64,000 nt of DNA, taken from Bog-473 sp963750075 (lineage in GTDB: Bacteria; Actinomycetota; Acidimicrobiia; Acidimicrobiales; RAAP-2). Shown piece by piece: positions 1 through 7,998 of this stretch. The translations under genes were made by a program, and so were the position numbers. Each line of letters starts with the position of its first letter. Position 1 is the stretch's first letter. The stretch is from contig CAVVPG010000001.1 in the NCBI GenBank assembly GCA_963750075.1, forward strand, positions 992,001 through 1,056,000. The letters run 5' to 3'. The notes below the pieces were generated by a model. It searched no databases. It was not told the origin of the DNA and worked only from the letters and a program-made list of their open reading frames with translations.

Positions 1-179
1 GTCACGGCCTGGGCCAGCGCACAGCCGGCGGACGGTCGGGCCGGGACAGCGGTCGCCGCGCCCGCGGTGCCGGCGGTGGCGGCGGTGCCGAGCGGAGCGA
101 CAGCGGCGAGCCCGACCAGCGCGCCCAGCGCGAGCGGACGAACCATGCGTCGACGCCCGAGCCCCGATCTCCCGACCAT
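1..179 (-). CDS. N-terminus of a secreted protein (cut by window edge)
   Basis: About 59 codons are visible before the gene runs off the left edge. From the ATG at 179 the protein has a short basic n-region (GRSGLGRRR), a hydrophobic Ala/Leu/Gly core and an Ala-rich stretch compatible with signal peptidase cleavage, so export is likely. The start at 179 is chosen because GGGGAG lies about seven bases upstream; ATGs at 194 and 146 are in the same frame. It follows the FtsH-like gene on the same strand after 82 bases. The mature protein is not visible, so no function can be given. Confidence 0.6.
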   Translation of the reverse strand, partial: MVGRSGLGRRRMVRPLALGALVGLAAVAPLGTAATAGTAGAATAVPARPSAGCALAQAV

Positions 180-222
180 GGCACCACTCCCCATCGGCCC
201 GGGTCCAGACGGTAGCCCCGCC

Positions 223-269
223 GGGGGCGGTGGATCTGGCGCCCCTGTCGGGGGCGGTGGATCAGGCGC
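223..269. repeat. Two-copy 20-bp direct repeat
   Basis: A GC-rich 20-base unit at 223-242 recurs at 250-269 with one mismatch (period 27). The second copy contains the stop codon of the FtsH-like gene, and both copies lie in the gap before the downstream secreted-protein gene. It may be a local duplication; no function is evident. Confidence 0.6.
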
Positions 270-2139
270 GTCCCCCGGCGGCGCTCGAGGGCCGTAGCTC
301 CGCGATGACCGCCGGCTTGGAGGCCCCCTGCTGGGCTGCCTCGATCACGTCGGTGATCTCCGCGCCCACCAGCTCGTCCCGCTCGAGCAACGCATCGCGC
401 AGTGCCTCGACGACTTCGGGGTGGGCCTCCACGATGGCCTTTGCGGCGTCGCAGGAGCCCATGAGCAGCGCGTCGAGCTCGGCCCGGGCGTCCTTGTCGC
501 CGAGCACCTTGTCGACGAGGCTCCCCTCGAAGTAGCCGCTGCCGGCGGCGGCGACCGAGATGAGGGAATTGCCCATGCCGCAGGCCCCGATCATCTGGGC
601 GCCGATGGTCGTGGCGGCGGCCAGGTCGGAGGCCGGGCCCGTGGAGACCTCGTCGAACCACTGTTCCTCGGCCACCATGCCGCCCATGGCGATCTGCAGC
701 AGCGCGCGGAGCTCCTCGCTGCTCTTGGTGAAGCGCTCTTCGGTGTCAGAGTGCTGGAGCAGCCCGAGCGAGTCACGGCGCTTGACGATGGAGAGCACGT
801 CGAGCTGCCGGGTCTGACCGACGAAGTAGGCGACCGTTGCGTGGCCGGCCTCGTGGGTGGCCACGCGGTCGCGCTCGTCGGGCGTGTAGATGGTCTCGTC
901 GGTCATACCGAGCTCGACCAGCATCTTGGCTTCGGCGACGTCGGACATCGTCATGGCGGCGCGGCCGTGGGTCAGTGCGATGACGAGTGCCTCGTCCATC
1001 AGCCGCTCCAACGCGGCCGGCGAGTACCCGAACGTCATGCCGGCGACGATGTCGACCGCTCCGTGCTCGTCGAGGTCGGCGGCGTGCGCCTTCTTCCCGA
1101 GGTAATAGGCGACGATGTCGCCCCGGGCCCGGCGCCCGGGGAGCCCGAAGTAGATGGTGCGGTCGAACCGGCCCGGCCGGATCAGTGCCGGGTCGAGGTC
1201 GTCCTTGCGGTTGGTGGCCCCGACGACAAGGACGTTGGCGGGCTTCACGGCGGGCTTGCGCAGCTTGCTGCCGTCGGGCAGGTAGCGGTTGATCAGGTCG
1301 ATCCAGGCCGAGGACACGCGCTGCCCGCGCGTCGGCATGTCGAAGGACTGCAGCTGGACCAGGAGCTCGTTGACGACGCCGGACACGCCTTCGGTCCCTC
1401 CGCCGGCGCCCATGCCACGGCGGGTGGCGCCGATGGCGTCGATCTCCTCGATGAAGCCGATGGCACCGCCCTCCTTCTGGGCGTGCTTGCGCAGCTGCTT
1501 GAAGAAGGAGCGGATCTTGCGGTTGGTCTGGCCGTAGTACATCGACTGGAAGGCCGAGGCGGAGACGAACAGGAAGGGGACGTTGGCCTCCTTGGCCATG
1601 GCCTTGGCCACGAACGTCTTGCCCGTGCCCGGTGGCCCCTCGAAGAGGATGCCCCGGCGCGGCGTGCCCCCCATCGTGTCGCGGAACGTCTGGTGGGCGA
1701 GGAACAGGTTGATGGAGCGCACCACTTCGGCCTTGATGCCGTCGATACCGACGAGGTCCTCCAACCCCACTGCGGTCTCGCCGGGACGGATGAGCGTGTG
1801 GGGCGAGCGCCCGGCTCCGAGGAGCGGCGCCAGCATGACCGCCCCGAGCATCACGACGATGAGGAGGATCGGCAGTTCACCGCCCAACCAGTGCGGCAGG
1901 TGGATGGAGGGGAAGAGGCCGTGCCCGGTGATCCCGCGTATGACGATCCATCCCCACAGGAGCGACAAGACCGCAACGAGCCGGCGGAGGCGGATGTAGC
2001 GCCGGCGCTCGCGGGCTCGCGCCACGTCCGCACTGCCGAGGATCTTGGCTCCCACGATGCCCGTCACGCCCGGGTCCGCCGGGTCGCCGGTGGTGCCGGG
2101 ACGCGCGGAGACAGGGACTTTATCGGCGGGCCGACTCAT
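262..2139 (-). CDS. FtsH-like AAA+ zinc metalloprotease (divergent)
   Basis: A 625-residue membrane AAA+ protease. An N-terminal region with two membrane segments (about residues 50-110) is followed by an AAA+ module: Walker A GPPGTGKT at 168-175, Walker B region FIEEIDA at 229-235, arginine-finger region RPGRFDR at 321-327. The C-terminal peptidase has HEAGH at 429-433 and a later TGPASDL segment that can supply the third zinc ligand. Differences from typical FtsH are a Glu replacing the first Walker B Asp, an insertion of roughly 28 residues before the GATNR segment, and an altered pore loop (MYYGQT). The ATG at 2139 is preferred over 2190 because GGAG sits about eight bases upstream. Probable role: degrading membrane or misfolded proteins. 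Whether it is the housekeeping FtsH or a paralogue cannot be settled here; its divergence suggests a paralogue. Confidence 0.85.
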   Translation of the reverse strand: MSRPADKVPVSARPGTTGDPADPGVTGIVGAKILGSADVARARERRRYIRLRRLVAVLSLLWGWIVIRGITGHGLFPSIHLPHWLGGELPILLIVVMLGAVMLAPLLGAGRSPHTLIRPGETAVGLEDLVGIDGIKAEVVRSINLFLAHQTFRDTMGGTPRRGILFEGPPGTGKTFVAKAMAKEANVPFLFVSASAFQSMYYGQTNRKIRSFFKQLRKHAQKEGGAIGFIEEIDAIGATRRGMGAGGGTEGVSGVVNELLVQLQSFDMPTRGQRVSSAWIDLINRYLPDGSKLRKPAVKPANVLVVGATNRKDDLDPALIRPGRFDRTIYFGLPGRRARGDIVAYYLGKKAHAADLDEHGAVDIVAGMTFGYSPAALERLMDEALVIALTHGRAAMTMSDVAEAKMLVELGMTDETIYTPDERDRVATHEAGHATVAYFVGQTRQLDVLSIVKRRDSLGLLQHSDTEERFTKSSEELRALLQIAMGGMVAEEQWFDEVSTGPASDLAAATTIGAQMIGACGMGNSLISVAAAGSGYFEGSLVDKVLGDKDARAELDALLMGSCDAAKAIVEAHPEVVEALRDALLERDELVGAEITDVIEAAQQGASKPAVIAELRPSSAAGGRA

Positions 2140-2525
2140 AACCAGACTCCGTTCATCCCCCGTGTACGTTTCCAATCTAGAGAATCTCACACCCCTCGTG
2201 ACCTTGCGAAGTGACGAAAGTCACGAATCGGCGGATTGGGGTCCCGGCCGCGGTGCTATCGGGGCAGGTGGCGGCGGGGCCGTCTCGGCGGGCGCTGGGG
2301 CGCGGGGCGCACGGGCGAGGGTTCCCAGAACTATCCACCGATCCGTTTAGGGATCGGGGACGCGTCTTGGGGCACGCACCCCGGCCCTCGGGGATCGCGG
2401 GCCCGTCGACGTGCGACAACGCGGGCCAAGCGGGGCTTTTGGCGACCGGAGCCGGAGCGGGGTTGAATGTGACGCGCCGTCAGATCCGCCGGCGCACGCG
2501 GATCAGGGAGCACAGGGAGCACCAC
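2140..2525. other. Divergent intergenic region
   Basis: This gap separates the leftward FtsH-like gene from the rightward aldehyde dehydrogenase, so promoters for both are expected here. I see a TAGATT hexamer on the minus strand near 2176, a cluster of GTGAC/GTCAC motifs at 2197-2224 (an inverted repeat with a GAAA spacer at 2211-2224), and a hairpin at 2338-2357. No convincing gene is present. Confidence 0.5.
2338..2357. other. Perfect 7-bp hairpin in intergenic region
   Basis: CCGATCC and GGATCGG flank a six-base loop. There is no T-tract, so a terminator is not supported; it could be an operator or an mRNA structure upstream of the aldehyde dehydrogenase. Confidence 0.35.
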
Positions 2526-3998
2526 ATGGCCGAGACCAGCAGGCACGAAGAGCACCAGCTCCTCATCGGGGGCAAGTGGGTGGACGCGTCCGACGGGACC
2601 TACGAGATCGTCAACCCCGCCACCGAGGCCGTGGTCGGGCTGGCCCCCAACGCGAGCGCGTCCGACGCCCTCGCCGCCGCCGCGGCGGCCAAGGAGGCGC
2701 AGCCGGGCTGGGCGGCGTGGTCGGCCGAGGAGCGCAGCGCCTTGATGCGCGACGCCGCGGCCGCCATCCGGGCCAAGTCCTCCGAGCTCCTGCCCCTCGT
2801 GATCGCCGAGACCGGGGCGACGGCGACGGTCGGCTCGCGCATGCAGGTCCCCGTGGCGGCCGACCGCTTCGAGCGGTACGCGCGGGACCCCCGGTCGATC
2901 CTGCAGACACCGCTTCTGCCCCAGCCGGCGCAGGCGACGCCGCTGGCACCGGGCGGGATCATCGGCGGCATGGTCAACCGCCAGCCGCTCGGCGTGGTGG
3001 CGTGCATCACGTCCTACAACTTCCCCATGGTGAACATGGCGGGCAAGGTGGCGCCGGCACTGGCGGCGGGCAACACCGTCGTGGTGAAGCCGGCTCCCCA
3101 GGACCCGCTCGCCATCGTGGAGCTCGTGCGGATCCTCAACGACGTCGGGTTCCCACCGGGCGTCGTGAACCTGGTCAACGGCAACGGGCCGGCCTCCTCC
3201 GCCGCCCTGGTCGACGCCGACGAGGTGGACGGCGTCAGCTTCACCGGATCGACCCAGGTGGGCGTCACCATCGCGGAGAAGGCGGCGCGCACCATGAAGC
3301 GCACGCTGCTCGAGCTCGGCGGGAAGGGCGCCTGCGTCGTGTTCGACGACGCGGACGTGAAGGCGGCCGTCGGGTGCATCGGCTCGACGTGGTCCTTCCA
3401 CTCCGGGCAGATCTGCACCGCGCCCACCCGGGCCGTGGTGCACCGCAGCCTCTTCGACCAGGTGCGCGACGGCCTGGTGCAGATGGCCGGCTTCCTCAAG
3501 GTGGGCGACCCGACCGACAGCTCCACGATCATCGGGCCGGTCATCTCGGGGGCGCAGCGAGGTCGGATCGAGGCCCACATCGAGACGGCGAGGCAGGACG
3601 GGGGCGAGGTCGTGATCGGCGGCGAGCGCCCGGCCGACCTGCCGGTGGGCTTCTACGTGGCGCCCACGCTCATCACCGGCGACAACACCATGCGGGTCGC
3701 CCGGGAGGAGATCTTCGGCCCTGTCGTGACCATGATCCCCTTCGACGACGAGGAGGAGGGCATCGCCATCGCCAACGACTCGGAGTTCGGGCTCTACGAC
3801 TACGTGTTCTCCAAGGACGGCGCCCGGGCGCTGCGGGTGGCCAAGCGGCTGCAGGCGGGCCACGTCGGCATCAACACGGCCCAGCGCAACCACGACGCAC
3901 CCTTCGGCGGCTTCAAGATGTCGGGCATCGGGCGCGACGGCGGCGACTACGGCGTGTTGGCCTACACCGAGCCGCAGGCGATCATCTGGAGCTCGTAG
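2526..3998 (+). CDS. Aldehyde dehydrogenase family protein
   Basis: A 490-residue NAD(P)+-dependent aldehyde dehydrogenase, oxidising an aldehyde to a carboxylate in the cytosol. Visible family features are the cofactor-binding segment around residue 240 (FTGSTQVG), the general base Glu263 in LELGGK, and the catalytic Cys297 in SGQICTAP. Length is normal. The start is supported by a GGGAGCACC ribosome site just upstream. It stands alone, divergent from the FtsH-like gene. The natural substrate cannot be read from sequence; in a mycofactocin-bearing organism it could act after an alcohol dehydrogenase, but that is inference. Confidence 0.9.
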   Translation: MAETSRHEEHQLLIGGKWVDASDGTYEIVNPATEAVVGLAPNASASDALAAAAAAKEAQPGWAAWSAEERSALMRDAAAAIRAKSSELLPLVIAETGATATVGSRMQVPVAADRFERYARDPRSILQTPLLPQPAQATPLAPGGIIGGMVNRQPLGVVACITSYNFPMVNMAGKVAPALAAGNTVVVKPAPQDPLAIVELVRILNDVGFPPGVVNLVNGNGPASSAALVDADEVDGVSFTGSTQVGVTIAEKAARTMKRTLLELGGKGACVVFDDADVKAAVGCIGSTWSFHSGQICTAPTRAVVHRSLFDQVRDGLVQMAGFLKVGDPTDSSTIIGPVISGAQRGRIEAHIETARQDGGEVVIGGERPADLPVGFYVAPTLITGDNTMRVAREEIFGPVVTMIPFDDEEEGIAIANDSEFGLYDYVFSKDGARALRVAKRLQAGHVGINTAQRNHDAPFGGFKMSGIGRDGGDYGVLAYTEPQAIIWSS

Positions 3999-4142
3999 GG
4001 CATCGCCGGGTGTACCCTCGTATGGCTCATTGAGAGCACCAGCGTCCCCGCTTACGGTGACAGGATCGAGAGTCCCGATGGGTCCCAATGCCAAGCGGCG
4101 GGCTCGACCGGCCTGCCTGCACGAACTGTCTGGAACCGAACG

Positions 4143-4412
4143 GTGACCGGGGCGTACGACACTGGCATGGACCTTCTCATCGAGTCTGCCAATGAGCTCG
4201 CTCTGGCAGCCGGTGCGTGTGAGAGCCCGGAAGACGCGGCGCGCCTCTTTGCACTGGCCGAGCGGATCGACAATTACCTCGCGATGAGCCGTCCCACCAC
4301 GACTCTGGGGATGCCCCGAATCGTCTCCGACGAGGCGCGGCTCTCGGATGAGGACGTGATCCATCGGACGGGAGAGTTCAACAAGTCCCACATACGAGTC
4401 CTGTCCGACTGA
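4143..4412 (+). CDS. Small hypothetical protein
   Basis: An 89-codon frame with a GTG start (an ATG eight codons later is an alternative) in a region of lower GC than its neighbours. The predicted product is acidic and mostly helical-looking (LLIESANELALAAGA, ARLFALAERIDNYLA) with no membrane segment or known motif. No strong ribosome site is visible. It may be a genuine small gene or a chance frame; its amino-acid make-up is more protein-like than the overlapping frames. Confidence 0.4.
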   Translation: MTGAYDTGMDLLIESANELALAAGACESPEDAARLFALAERIDNYLAMSRPTTTLGMPRIVSDEARLSDEDVIHRTGEFNKSHIRVLSD

Positions 4413-4860
4413 ATTACGCGGCCTGGGGTTGATCCTGCGGCCAATTCTCCGCTGGGTCGGATCCCTCGAGCTAGGTCGGACTCCCGTACGGAGCAGATGG
4501 TGCTCCGTCGAGAAGCAGCTGGTATTCATCCCACTTCTGGTGGATGAAGGTTGTCTCTTCATGAGGCGACTTGAACATGGAGGCAAAGGACGCGATGTCG
4601 GAGAGCGTCCAGGACAACCGGTAGAAATCGATGGCCGTGCGGCGTGTCCATGCGCCACCTAGCACCGGTCGACTTCCGATTGGTCCACCTTCCGATGATT
4701 GCAGGTGCCTTTCGCGGTCGCTGCCCGAAGTCGGGTCGAGAGGCTCCGAGCAAGAAAAGGACCTTTGTCACTTTCTGGATGGACCTTGTGCCCTACGAGC
4801 CGTCGGCGCACCCGCTGACACTGGAGGCAGTCACCGATTCTCAAACACAAAGGAGCAGTC
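4413..4860. other. Lower-GC gap with gene debris
   Basis: Between the small hypothetical gene and the membrane protein at 4861 no intact gene is convincing. Base composition is less GC-rich than the surroundings. It holds a phosphotransferase-like fragment on the minus strand (4471-4665) and an 8-bp hairpin at 4488-4508 (ACGGAGCA / TGCTCCGT, five-base loop). This looks like a site of past insertion and decay. Confidence 0.45.
4471..4665 (-). pseudogene. Relic of an aminoglycoside phosphotransferase-like gene (C-terminal fragment)
   Basis: The minus-strand frame reads as the C-terminal end of an APH-family kinase: TAIDFYRLSWTLSDIASF followed by FKSPHEETTF and KWDEYQLLL resembles the conserved 'YRLRWDL-DIA-F-FR-PH-T-D-W' tail of that family. 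Only about 60 residues remain; no kinase catalytic motifs (HGD, DxD) are found upstream in any frame and there is no plausible start codon context. It is best explained as a truncated remnant. The family assignment rests on pattern memory alone. Confidence 0.45.
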
Positions 4861-5505
4861 ATGCAGCGAAAGTTCTTCGACGTCTTCGCCAGCGCCATTG
4901 GTGCGGTCGTGGTGGTGGCCCTTGTGGTCGCCGGCGCCCTGCTGATGTGGGGCTACAGCTTCGCCAACTCGAACGTGCACAATCAGCTGGCCGCGCAGGA
5001 CATCACGTTCCCGACCGCGGCGGAGTTCGCACATGCCCAGCCGGGCACCGAGATCACTCCGCAGATGCTGCCCTACCTGCTCCAGTACGCGGGGCAGCCC
5101 CTGACGACCGGCGCCCAGGCCGAGGCCTACGCAGACCACTTCATCGCGTATCACCTCGCTGCGATGCCGTACCACGGCGTCTACGCCACGGTCAGCGCAG
5201 CCTCCCGGGCCAACCCGACCAACGCCAAGCTGGCCGCCGAGGTCCAGACGGTGTTCACCGGCACCACGCTGCGGGGGCTCCTGCTCGAGGCCTATGCCTT
5301 CAGCGTGATCGCAACGATCGCGTTCTGGGCCGGGATCGCGGCCTTCGCTCTCGCCGGCATCATGGCCCTCCTGGTCGCCTTCGGTTTCTGGCACGCCCGC
5401 CGGACCCCCGGAGACGAGGAGCTCACGGTCCACACCGACGAGCTCATGATCCACAGCGAGGTCACCAACGGGCACGCCAAGGACCTGGAGCCTTCGGGCG
5501 CCTGA
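4861..5505 (+). CDS. Two-pass membrane protein of unknown function
   Basis: A 214-residue protein. A first membrane helix (residues about 11-33) precedes an external domain of about 105 residues, then a second helix (about 150-178) and a charged, acidic cytosolic tail. AAAGGAG six bases upstream fixes the ATG. No catalytic motif is recognisable. A 12-bp hairpin follows the stop codon, so it is probably a single-gene transcript. I do not recognise the family. Confidence 0.75.
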   Translation: MQRKFFDVFASAIGAVVVVALVVAGALLMWGYSFANSNVHNQLAAQDITFPTAAEFAHAQPGTEITPQMLPYLLQYAGQPLTTGAQAEAYADHFIAYHLAAMPYHGVYATVSAASRANPTNAKLAAEVQTVFTGTTLRGLLLEAYAFSVIATIAFWAGIAAFALAGIMALLVAFGFWHARRTPGDEELTVHTDELMIHSEVTNGHAKDLEPSGA

Positions 5506-5526
5506 GCTCATCTGGTTGCTGCACCG

Positions 5527-5560
5527 CTCTACCCGGCCTGACTACTCGGGCCGGGTAGAG
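5527..5560 (+). terminator. Strong hairpin after the membrane-protein gene
   Basis: A perfect 12-bp stem (CTCTACCCGGCC / GGCCGGGTAGAG) with a ten-base loop begins 21 bases after the stop codon. There is no T-tract, as is common for high-GC actinobacterial terminators. It probably ends the 4861-5505 transcript. Confidence 0.65.
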
Positions 5561-5648
5561 ACGCGTCATGTCGGAGGACACAGCTGCAACGGCCAGGCTG
5601 GGGGCCTGCCGGAGCACACGGCCCATTCCATTGCGCTAAGAACGCCGG

Positions 5649-6926
5649 GTGGACGCGTTCCCGCACACGGCGATGCCCGAGCAGGGATTGCCCCGCGAGG
5701 AGGTGATGCGGCGGCTACTGGCCATGAAGAAGGACGACCAGGACTGGAGGGGCGGCCGGGTGTTCAGCCTGGTCTATGCCGCCGGCGACGACGTGCACGA
5801 GCTGCTGGCCGACGCGCTGGCCCTCTTCAGCGCCGAGAACGGCCTCAACGTGCTGGCCTTCCCGAGTATCGGCACCATGCAGCACGACATCGTGTGCAAC
5901 ACGGCCACGCTGCTCGGCGCCGACGACCCCGCGTCCGGCGGGGCGGTCGAGGGCTACCTCACCTCGGGCGGCACCGAGAGCCTGCTGCAAGCGGTGAAGA
6001 CCGCCCGTGATGTCGGCCGCGAGCGCGGCATCGCACGGCCCAGCGTCGTGGCCGGCGAGAGCGCGCATGCCGCCTTCACCAAGGCGGCCGACTACTTCGA
6101 CATCGACCTGGTCCGGGTCCCGGTCGGCGACGACTTCCGCGTCAGCGCGCGGGCGCTGGCCGATGCCTGCACGGACGACACCATCATGGTCGTCTGTTCC
6201 GCGCCCACCTACCCCCAAGGGGTGATCGACCCGGTCGCCGACATCGCATCGCTCGCCGCCGACCGCGGCATCCTCTGCCATGTCGACGCGTGCATGGGCG
6301 GGTTCCTGCTCCCGTTCCTGCGCGACCTCGGTCGCCTCGACGTGCCGTTCGACTTCCGTGTCCCCGGCGTGACCTCCATGTCGGCCGACGTGCACAAGTA
6401 CGGCTACGCCTCCAAGGGGGTCTCGGTCATCCTGTACCGGACGCACGAGCTGGCCCGCAAGCAGCTCTTCGTCACCACCGACTGGCTGGGAGGCTTCTAC
6501 GCCTCGACCGCCATGGCGGGCACGCGGCCGGCGGGACCGATCGCGGCGGCCTGGGCGGCCCTCATGCACATCGGGCGGGCCGGCTACCTCGAGCTGACCC
6601 GCACGGCGCACGACGCCGCGCTCGAGCTGCGGGCCGGCATCGAGTCCGTCGACGGGCTCGCGCTGCGGGGCGACCCCCCGGCCACGGTGCTGGCCTTCGG
6701 GGCCCGCGACCCCGAGGCGCTGGACATCTTCGCCGTGGGAGAGCGCCTGGCCGCCGACGGCTGGTATCTCGACCGGCAGAACCGCCCCGATTCGCTGCAC
6801 GCCACGGTGCACGCGGGGAGTGCCGCCACCGTGCCCGCGCTGGTCGACGACCTCCGGCGCGCCGTTCGAGAAGTCGGGTCGTCGCGCACGGCCCGGCGCG
6901 CCACGACCTACGGGCAGAGCGGTTAG
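5649..6926 (+). CDS. PLP-dependent group II decarboxylase / sphingosine-phosphate-lyase-like enzyme
   Basis: A 425-residue fold-type I PLP enzyme. The phosphate-binding segment TSGGTES (about 105-111), the ring-stacking His140 in GESAHAAF, the Asp213 in HVDACMGG and the Schiff-base Lys250 in SADVHKYGYASKG are all present. This motif set is shared by glutamate/aromatic-amino-acid decarboxylases and S1P lyase; the DVHKYGY context favours the lyase-like branch. It probably cleaves or decarboxylates an amine substrate in the cytosol. The GTG start is tentative. Its stop codon overlaps the stop of the leftward UBP gene by four bases, so the two converge with no terminator space. Confidence 0.85.
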   Translation: MDAFPHTAMPEQGLPREEVMRRLLAMKKDDQDWRGGRVFSLVYAAGDDVHELLADALALFSAENGLNVLAFPSIGTMQHDIVCNTATLLGADDPASGGAVEGYLTSGGTESLLQAVKTARDVGRERGIARPSVVAGESAHAAFTKAADYFDIDLVRVPVGDDFRVSARALADACTDDTIMVVCSAPTYPQGVIDPVADIASLAADRGILCHVDACMGGFLLPFLRDLGRLDVPFDFRVPGVTSMSADVHKYGYASKGVSVILYRTHELARKQLFVTTDWLGGFYASTAMAGTRPAGPIAAAWAALMHIGRAGYLELTRTAHDAALELRAGIESVDGLALRGDPPATVLAFGARDPEALDIFAVGERLAADGWYLDRQNRPDSLHATVHAGSAATVPALVDDLRRAVREVGSSRTARRATTYGQSG

Positions 6927-7189
6927 CCCGGCCCCATGGCCAGCTCGTCCACGTAGCACCAGATCCAGTCCTCACCCGGCTGGAAGGACTGCACGAGCGG
7001 GTGGCTCGATTGGTGGAAGTGCGCCGTGGCGTGCCGGTTGGGTGACGAGTCACAGCAGTTCACCTCGCCACAGGTCAGGCAGAGGCGCAGATGCACCCAG
7101 GTGCCTCCGATGGCCAGGCAGGCCCCGCAGCCTTGGGGGGTCTGGGGCTCCACGTCGGCGATCTGGTCCAGATGCGTGCACTCGGCCAT
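6923..7189 (-). CDS. UBP-type zinc-finger protein
   Basis: An 88-residue protein that is almost entirely one UBP zinc finger: CTHL near the N-terminus, CGACLAIGGTWVHLRLCLTCG, the CC pair and RHATAHFHQSSHP supply the Cys/His ligands. In eukaryotes this fold binds ubiquitin C-termini; bacterial stand-alone versions have no assigned role that I know. AGGAGG six bases before the ATG gives a strong ribosome site. It lies 23 bases after the mycofactocin-type SDR on the same strand, so it is probably the last gene of the mft operon. Confidence 0.85.
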   Translation of the reverse strand: MAECTHLDQIADVEPQTPQGCGACLAIGGTWVHLRLCLTCGEVNCCDSSPNRHATAHFHQSSHPLVQSFQPGEDWIWCYVDELAMGPG

Positions 7190-7212
7190 GAGCCTCCTCC
7201 TGTTCTCGACGC

Positions 7213-7998
7213 CTACGACGTCGTCATGCCACCGTCTACCGGCAGCGCCGCCCCGGTCACGCCGCCCGAGTCCGGTCCGCACAGCCACGCGATGAGGGCC
7301 GCAGGCTCGGCCGGCTCGAGCAGGCGCTCGACCAGCTGGTGTGCGGCGAACTCCTCGGCCGAGGCGAGACCGTAGACCGCGGCCGACGCATCGAGCATGG
7401 GCCCGCGCGTCGAGCCCGGGCACACGGCGTTGGCGGTGATGCCGGTGCCGGCCAGGTCGGCGGCCAGCGATCGCACGAGACCGATCACCGCGTGCTTCGA
7501 CGCGCTGTACCCGCTCAGGCGGGGCAGCCCGAGCAGGCCGGCCGCCGATGCCACGGCGACGAAGCGACCCCGTCGCGGCTGGGGCGCGTCGAGCAGGGCC
7601 GGCACCGCCGCTGCGGCCAGGTGGCGCACCCCGTTGACGTTGACGTCGAACAGCGCGTCCCACTGCGCGTCGGGTGCCTCCCACAGCGGCGGGCCGCCGC
7701 TGATGACGCCGGCCACGGCGACGGCGGCCTGCAGGTCGCCGAAGTGGTGGATCGCCTCGTCCACTGCGGCGCGCATGTCCGTCGGGCTGCGGACGTCGCC
7801 GACCACCGTCCGCACCGCGGCGCCGTGACGGGTGGCGACCTCCTCCAGGTCCGCCTTGGCCGCCAGTGGGTAGTCGAGGGCCGGGTCGTCGGCGCAGCGG
7901 TCGACGGCCACCACCTGCCACCCCGCCGCCACGAGCGCATCGACCGTCGCCGCGCCGATCCCGCGGGCGGCGCCGGTGACGACGGCCGCGGGGCTCAC
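7213..7998 (-). CDS. Mycofactocin-associated short-chain dehydrogenase/reductase
   Basis: A 261-residue SDR with the Rossmann motif GAARGIG near residue 9, the active-site Tyr/Lys in YSASKHAV and a C-terminal PVDGGMTTS. SDRs beside mft genes usually carry non-exchangeable NAD and pass electrons to mycofactocin; this gene's position is the main reason for that assignment. Its GTG start overlaps the TGA of mftE in a GTGA, implying coupled translation. The substrate is unknown, probably an alcohol or hydroxysteroid-like compound. Confidence 0.85.
   Translation of the reverse strand: MSPAAVVTGAARGIGAATVDALVAAGWQVVAVDRCADDPALDYPLAAKADLEEVATRHGAAVRTVVGDVRSPTDMRAAVDEAIHHFGDLQAAVAVAGVISGGPPLWEAPDAQWDALFDVNVNGVRHLAAAAVPALLDAPQPRRGRFVAVASAAGLLGLPRLSGYSASKHAVIGLVRSLAADLAGTGITANAVCPGSTRGPMLDASAAVYGLASAEEFAAHQLVERLLEPAEPAALIAWLCGPDSGGVTGAALPVDGGMTTS

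Noticed and set aside
421..2214. A 597-codon plus-strand frame opposite the FtsH-like gene
   Set aside because: The minus strand carries an intact AAA+ protease with catalytic motifs; the plus frame has none.
4429..4662. A 77-codon plus-strand frame
   Set aside because: TTG start without a ribosome site, no protein-like pattern, and the opposite strand shows a more convincing phosphotransferase-like fragment.
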